The notes beneath the pieces were generated by a model, which did no database searches, was not told the DNA's origin, and worked only from the letters and a program-made list of their open reading frames with translations. Shown piece after piece: positions 60,768 to 64,000 of a stretch of 64,000 nucleotides of DNA. The stretch lies in the NCBI GenBank assembly GCA_016294035.1, contig JAEDCT010000007.1:39841-103840 (forward strand), in the 5' to 3' direction. This stretch comes from Treponema sp. Lineage in GTDB: Bacteria > Spirochaetota > Spirochaetia > Treponematales > Treponemataceae. Within the stretch, counting starts at the first letter, position 1. Each line of letters opens with the position of its first letter. The translations under genes and the position numbers were made by a program.

Positions 60768-61574
60768 ATGAAATTTTCAAAGAAAATGATGTTTGGTGCA
60801 GTAGCACTTATGATGGCTGCATCACTTGTATTTACAGGATGTCGTGATGAAGAAGGTTCAGCAGATGTAAACATTAGCTGGAGCGGTAATGGAAACATCG
60901 CTACTGTTTTGGGAACAAATGACAGTGATGATGCTTATGCTCGTAAATTCGAAACAATGAGAACCAAGCACATTGACTACACAGCAACTGCAACATGGAA
61001 CAAGGGATATGCCGGTGTTATCGGTGTTGTGTTTGGATTGTCTAAGAATGCTGACGGAACATACAACTTCGGTGTTGTTGGTCTTGGCGACACAGGAGGA
61101 ACAAACCCTCGCTACTATGTAAACCACTACGTTAACGTTGATCCACTTTCAATGGTTGGATCTGCTAATGACTTCCTCAACAAGGAAGGAAATAAGGCTC
61201 ATGTAGACGGAGACTGCGATTGGATAACTCTTAAAGGAATCACAGCTGACGAAGACGGTAACTTCACTGTTGCCATCAAAGTTGCTCTCAAGGGAGAAGA
61301 AGGTGAAGATGGATACTACGAAGTTACTTTAGGTACAGAACTTGAAGAAGACGGAACTATCGCTGCAGCAAACAAAAAGGGAACAAAGGAAGTTGGCAAA
61401 ACAACAAAGTTCACAGATAAAGATGGAAACAACGTAAAGTTCTCTGAAACTCCTAGTAAATGCACACAGACAGAAGCTGGTGTTTACGCAAACGTTTACA
61501 CTGGAAAGTCATTGGCAGCAACAGTTGCTTTCTCTAACATCCGCAAATATGACGATGTTGCAGATGGCGAATAA
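60768..61574 (+). CDS. small acidic lipoprotein, function unknown
   Basis: A 268-residue lipoprotein with a clear leader and lipobox VFTGC (Cys about 25), then an acidic beta-rich sequence with Gly/Asp/Asn turns (NISWSGNGNIATV, GADEDGNFTVAIKVALK and similar). No known domain is recognised. It has a good promoter, a full AAGGAG 6-nt spaced ribosome site and a strong terminator, so it is probably well expressed and alone. Codon use favours GGA/ACA/GTT-type codons. Confidence 0.75.
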   Translation: MKFSKKMMFGAVALMMAASLVFTGCRDEEGSADVNISWSGNGNIATVLGTNDSDDAYARKFETMRTKHIDYTATATWNKGYAGVIGVVFGLSKNADGTYNFGVVGLGDTGGTNPRYYVNHYVNVDPLSMVGSANDFLNKEGNKAHVDGDCDWITLKGITADEDGNFTVAIKVALKGEEGEDGYYEVTLGTELEEDGTIAAANKKGTKEVGKTTKFTDKDGNNVKFSETPSKCTQTEAGVYANVYTGKSLAATVAFSNIRKYDDVADGE

Positions 61575-61597
61575 ATTTTAGCCTGAGCTGATTTTTG

Positions 61598-61632
61598 ATG
61601 CCCTGGAGTATATGCTCTGGGGCATTTTTTTT
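61598..61632 (+). terminator. rho-independent terminator after the lipoprotein gene
   Basis: ATGCCC and GGGCAT close an 11-bp stem (two G-U pairs) around TATATG, followed by TTTTTTTT. It starts 24 bp past the stop codon. Confidence 0.85.
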
Positions 61633-61715
61633 GCTTTTCCCCATTCCAGGAAATTCCTCGAATTAAAAGTCAAAATGATTTATAATTTATGAAAGAATAT
61701 ACACAATTATTTCAA

Positions 61716-62243
61716 ATGAATCTGGTTTTTGCTCGTGGATTAAATTATGAATTTTCTCTAAAAGACGGGACCCTGCCCTGGACAAATCACAAAGATCTTG
61801 CCGAAGACTGTAAGCATGACATGCAGCACTTTAAGAATCTTACAGTAAACAATATCATTCTTATGGGATTCAATACTTATAAGACTTTTTCCAGGCCACT
61901 TCCTGACCGGCTGAATATTGTTATAGACAAAAACTCTACCGTTTCAAATTTCATTAAAACTGATGACTTTAATTTCTTTCCAGATATTGAAAGTGCATTG
62001 ACTTTTTTCAAGGACTGCAACAAACAGATATATCTTATTGGTGGTGCCAGACTCATTGAACAGTGCATTTCCAGAAATCTTGTTACCGGAACGGTTTACG
62101 AGACGATATTCAACAAATCATTTCCTGAATCATCAACCTTTGTTAAACCTCTGCCACCTGTGTTCATGCATTCTCAAACAATTCCACTAGGAAAAAATTC
62201 CAAAGTTCTTTGCCATAAATTTTATATTAATGAGCACCAATAA
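61716..62243 (+). CDS. folA: dihydrofolate reductase
   Basis: A 175-residue protein from the ATG at 61716. That start puts the LPW of the substrate loop at residues 19-21, as in E. coli DHFR, and fits strand A (MNLVFARG). An ATG at 61689 adds 9 residues and is an alternative; a TATAAT directly before it suggests that transcription begins after it. Conserved points: PWTNHKDLAEDCKHDMQHFKNLT, ILMGFNTYKTF, PLPDRLNIVID and IYLIGGARLIEQ. It reduces dihydrofolate with NADPH. No thyA is nearby. No ribosome site is obvious for either start. Sequence is diverged from E. coli. Confidence 0.85.
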   Translation: MNLVFARGLNYEFSLKDGTLPWTNHKDLAEDCKHDMQHFKNLTVNNIILMGFNTYKTFSRPLPDRLNIVIDKNSTVSNFIKTDDFNFFPDIESALTFFKDCNKQIYLIGGARLIEQCISRNLVTGTVYETIFNKSFPESSTFVKPLPPVFMHSQTIPLGKNSKVLCHKFYINEHQ

Positions 62244-62397
62244 ATTGTATTTTGATTATTCTATGTTGGAACAGATTATACATAGGTTGTTATGTGGACG
62301 GCTCACTGGGGGTGGTTTTGTAGAAATTTATTAAAAAAATTGATATTCTAAGAAAAATTATATTTTGTCATGTTTATACTCGTATGGAGGTATTTGT
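62244..62397. other. AT-rich spacer before the restriction-modification genes
   Basis: About 150 bases with one short GC-rich stretch (near 62294-62317) and otherwise very AT-rich. It likely contains the promoter of the restriction-modification operon; I see only -10-like sequences (TATACT at 62375-62380). It could mark a transfer boundary. Confidence 0.3.
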
Positions 62398-62664
62398 ATG
62401 GACAAAAAAAAGATATCATTTTCTGAATTTATGTCAGAATTAAAAAAATCGGCAGAAAATTATTTTGAGTGTAAATGTATTTCTGAAAATTATGATGATA
62501 ATGCAATTACACTTCACATGGAGAATGTGCTGAACGACTTTAACGAAGAATCAGCAAATGATAATTTTGACGCAGGCTTTGAGCCGTGGCACATCAACTA
62601 TGTTTATCTAAATCAAAACACCGCAATTTATTCTTATAAATATTTAGATTCAGAGAGTGCGTAA
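62398..62664 (+). CDS. small hypothetical protein in the restriction-modification operon
   Basis: An 88-residue acidic protein from the ATG at 62398, with GGAGG 7 nt upstream (a frame from 62365 lacks a ribosome site). It has no helix-turn-helix signature, so it does not look like a classical controller protein. Aromatic and acidic residues are frequent (FDAGFEPWHINYVYLNQNTAIYSYKYLDS). Its stop lies 1 nt before the methyltransferase start. It is not recognised; an antirestriction-like or accessory role is only a guess. Confidence 0.7.
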   Translation: MDKKKISFSEFMSELKKSAENYFECKCISENYDDNAITLHMENVLNDFNEESANDNFDAGFEPWHINYVYLNQNTAIYSYKYLDSESA

Positions 62665-62665
62665 A

Positions 62666-63604
62666 ATGAATAAGAAAATTCCCTTTGTATCACTGTTTAG
62701 TGGGGCTGGCGGTCTGGACATGGGGTTTGAAAATCAAGGTTTTCAAACTGTTTGGGCAAATGATTTTGACAAAGATGCCTGCGAAACACACCGTGCTTGG
62801 TCTGATGCAGAAGTCGTTCAAGGTGACATCGGGCAAGTGAATTTCAATTCAATTCCAAAAACACCTTTTATTATTGGCGGTTTTCCATGCCAAGGTTTCT
62901 CTTTAGCAGGTCCAAGAAAATTGGATGACAAAAGAAATGTACTTTACCGTTATTTTGTAAAACTTGTTGAGAAAAAACAGCCTCTTGCATTTGTTGCTGA
63001 AAATGTAAAAGGTATTTTAACTCTCGGGGATGGTCAAATCATTGAAGCAATTTTGGAAGATTTTTCGTCAAAAGGCTATGATGTTGTTCCTACACTTGTA
63101 AATGCCGCTGATTACGGTGTGCCACAAGATAGAAATCGAGTAATCATTGTTGGTATAAAAAAAGACTTAGGAATAAAATATTCATTTCCAAAACCAACAA
63201 ACAACAGAATGACATTAAAGGAAATTTTAAAAGATATTCCTGCACCTTCAAAAGATGAAGTTTGTAATGCACCATATTCTTCTCGCTATATGAGCCGTAA
63301 TCGTAAGAGAAATTGGGACGAGCAATCTTTTACAATTCCAGCAATGGCAAAACAAGTAACTCTATATCCTGGTTCACCAGATATGGTAAAAGTTGGAACA
63401 GACTTGTGGCGTTTTGGTGACGGTGGAGAAACTCGCCGTCTAAGTTATAGAGAAGCAGCTGCAATTCAAACTTTCCCCAAAGATATGGAATTTAAAGGTG
63501 ATTTGACAAGCAAATATAAACAGATTGGAAACGCAGTACCTGTAAAACTTGCAGAAGTTGTTGCAGAATCACTTTACCCTATTTTGGAGAATAATTATGC
63601 CTAG
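62666..63604 (+). CDS. DNA (cytosine-5) methyltransferase, HaeIII-type
   Basis: A 312-residue C5 methyltransferase from the ATG at 62666 (a GTG at 62657 is possible). Motifs in order: I FSGAGGLDMGFE, IV GGFPCQGFSLAG (catalytic Cys about 75), VI FVAENVKG, VIII VPQDRNRVIIVG, IX-X IGNAVPVKLAEVVAESL. The target-recognition region (YMSRNRKRNWDEQSFTIPA, then VTLYPGSPDMVKV) resembles that of M.HaeIII, which modifies GGCC, but the site is not proved. It overlaps the endonuclease gene by 8 nt. Confidence 0.93.
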   Translation: MNKKIPFVSLFSGAGGLDMGFENQGFQTVWANDFDKDACETHRAWSDAEVVQGDIGQVNFNSIPKTPFIIGGFPCQGFSLAGPRKLDDKRNVLYRYFVKLVEKKQPLAFVAENVKGILTLGDGQIIEAILEDFSSKGYDVVPTLVNAADYGVPQDRNRVIIVGIKKDLGIKYSFPKPTNNRMTLKEILKDIPAPSKDEVCNAPYSSRYMSRNRKRNWDEQSFTIPAMAKQVTLYPGSPDMVKVGTDLWRFGDGGETRRLSYREAAAIQTFPKDMEFKGDLTSKYKQIGNAVPVKLAEVVAESLYPILENNYA

Positions 63605-64000
63605 TCAGGAAATAACAGGAAAGGCTTTTGAGTATGCTTGTATAAAAACATTGTTTGATAAACTTAGTTCTCAAACAGATGTAGAATTATTGGAAGATGT
63701 AAATTTCAATAATACAAAATCTGCTTTTGAACAACTTACTGAGGCAGAAAAGAAAGATGACTTACTCGCCGCTTTACGAGGCGTAGAAATTATCGCCCCA
63801 TTAGAGCCTAACCTTGCTTTTCCAGATGTAAAAGAGCCTTTAATTTTATCAATTCAACCCGATAAAAAAGGACAAAAAGGTGATGTTCGAGATGTACTTT
63901 GTGTTCGCAATGAAAAAGGCTGGAATATCGGTCTTTCTTGCAAAAACAATCACGAAGCTGTAAAGCATTCTCGTCTTTCAAGAACAATCGATTTTGGTAA
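63597..64000 (+). CDS. HaeIII-family type II restriction endonuclease, 5' part
   Basis: The ATG at 63597 overlaps the methyltransferase stop by 8 nt. The frame stays open for 134 codons to the right edge. GKAFEYACIKTLFDKLS near the N-terminus and GDVRDVLCVR...IGLSCKNNHEAVKHSRLSRTIDFG fit the HaeIII endonuclease family as I recall it; the DxRD and SCK positions could be the PD-(D/E)xK catalytic residues. It would cut the unmethylated form of the site modified by its neighbour. The C-terminus is outside the window. Confidence 0.8.
   Translation, partial: MPSQEITGKAFEYACIKTLFDKLSSQTDVELLEDVNFNNTKSAFEQLTEAEKKDDLLAALRGVEIIAPLEPNLAFPDVKEPLILSIQPDKKGQKGDVRDVLCVRNEKGWNIGLSCKNNHEAVKHSRLSRTIDFG

Noticed and set aside
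1..64000. CRISPR arrays, rRNA genes, transposases and prophage genes
   Set aside because: I looked for regularly spaced direct repeats, 16S/23S landmarks, DDE-type enzymes and phage structural genes and found none.

Overview
The window looks like a chromosome segment of a Treponema-like spirochaete. Base composition is AT-rich. Lipoproteins have treponeme-style lipoboxes. A cyclophilin-FKBP lipoprotein and a 51-residue L34 lie next to rnpA, yidD, yidC and jag. Two very large surface proteins are built from Ig-like repeats. The genus is inferred from protein character; there is no rRNA to confirm it.

Layout. 1-12441: two consecutive minus-strand giants of Ig-like repeats, a lipoprotein running off the left edge and a 2099-residue secreted protein with a barrel-like C-terminus. 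12743-24533: a sirtuin, PTS enzyme I, the Der GTPase with a MerR-like regulator and an Rsm22-type methyltransferase, a c-di-GMP module (PocR sensor-ATPase plus EAL protein) and an acyl-CoA ligase. 24752-25417: the SRP RNA gene and a Ser-Ser-Arg tRNA operon, each with a perfect TTGACA-N17-TATAAT promoter; both were found by reading the sequence. 25640-39904: a tightly overlapping minus-strand operon that reproduces the aryl polyene (APE) order E-F-GH-I-J-K-L-M-N-O-P-Q-R, with a phosphohexomutase upstream, fused apeG and apeH, a two-gene apeJ, and an inserted FecR-like gene between apeM and apeN. 40749-40872: a cluster of DnaA boxes. 40922-47678: peptidyl-prolyl isomerase, jag, yidC, yidD, rnpA, rpmH, dciA-like and pyrF. 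47785-51098: tcdA, then the missing APE block B-C-D on the plus strand. 51104-51311: a 208-bp nested inverted-repeat element. 51359-56366: a peptide-type ABC importer with a fused permease-ATPase. 56363-62243: a methyltransferase, an aldolase-like enzyme, a second inverted-repeat element, lgt, a MinD-like ATPase, a small lipoprotein and dihydrofolate reductase. 62398-64000: a type II restriction-modification system of HaeIII type, cut by the right edge.

The most striking content is the aryl polyene pathway. It is split into two opposite-strand blocks about 10 kb apart, so the ketosynthase ApeO and its probable chain-length partner ApeC belong to different transcripts. In the proposed scheme ApeH loads an aryl starter on an ACP; ApeO/C, ApeR, ApeQ and ApeI/P extend it into a polyene; ApeB methylates the aryl head; ApeD and ApeJ attach it to a lipid; and ApeL, M and N move it to the outer membrane.

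A second recurring signal is regulatory. Several operon-first genes (sirtuin, ptsI, PocR sensor, pyrF, tcdA, apeB, minD-like) have no Shine-Dalgarno sequence but carry a -10-like hexamer 6-8 nt before the ATG, as expected for leaderless transcripts. Internal genes have ordinary ribosome binding sites.
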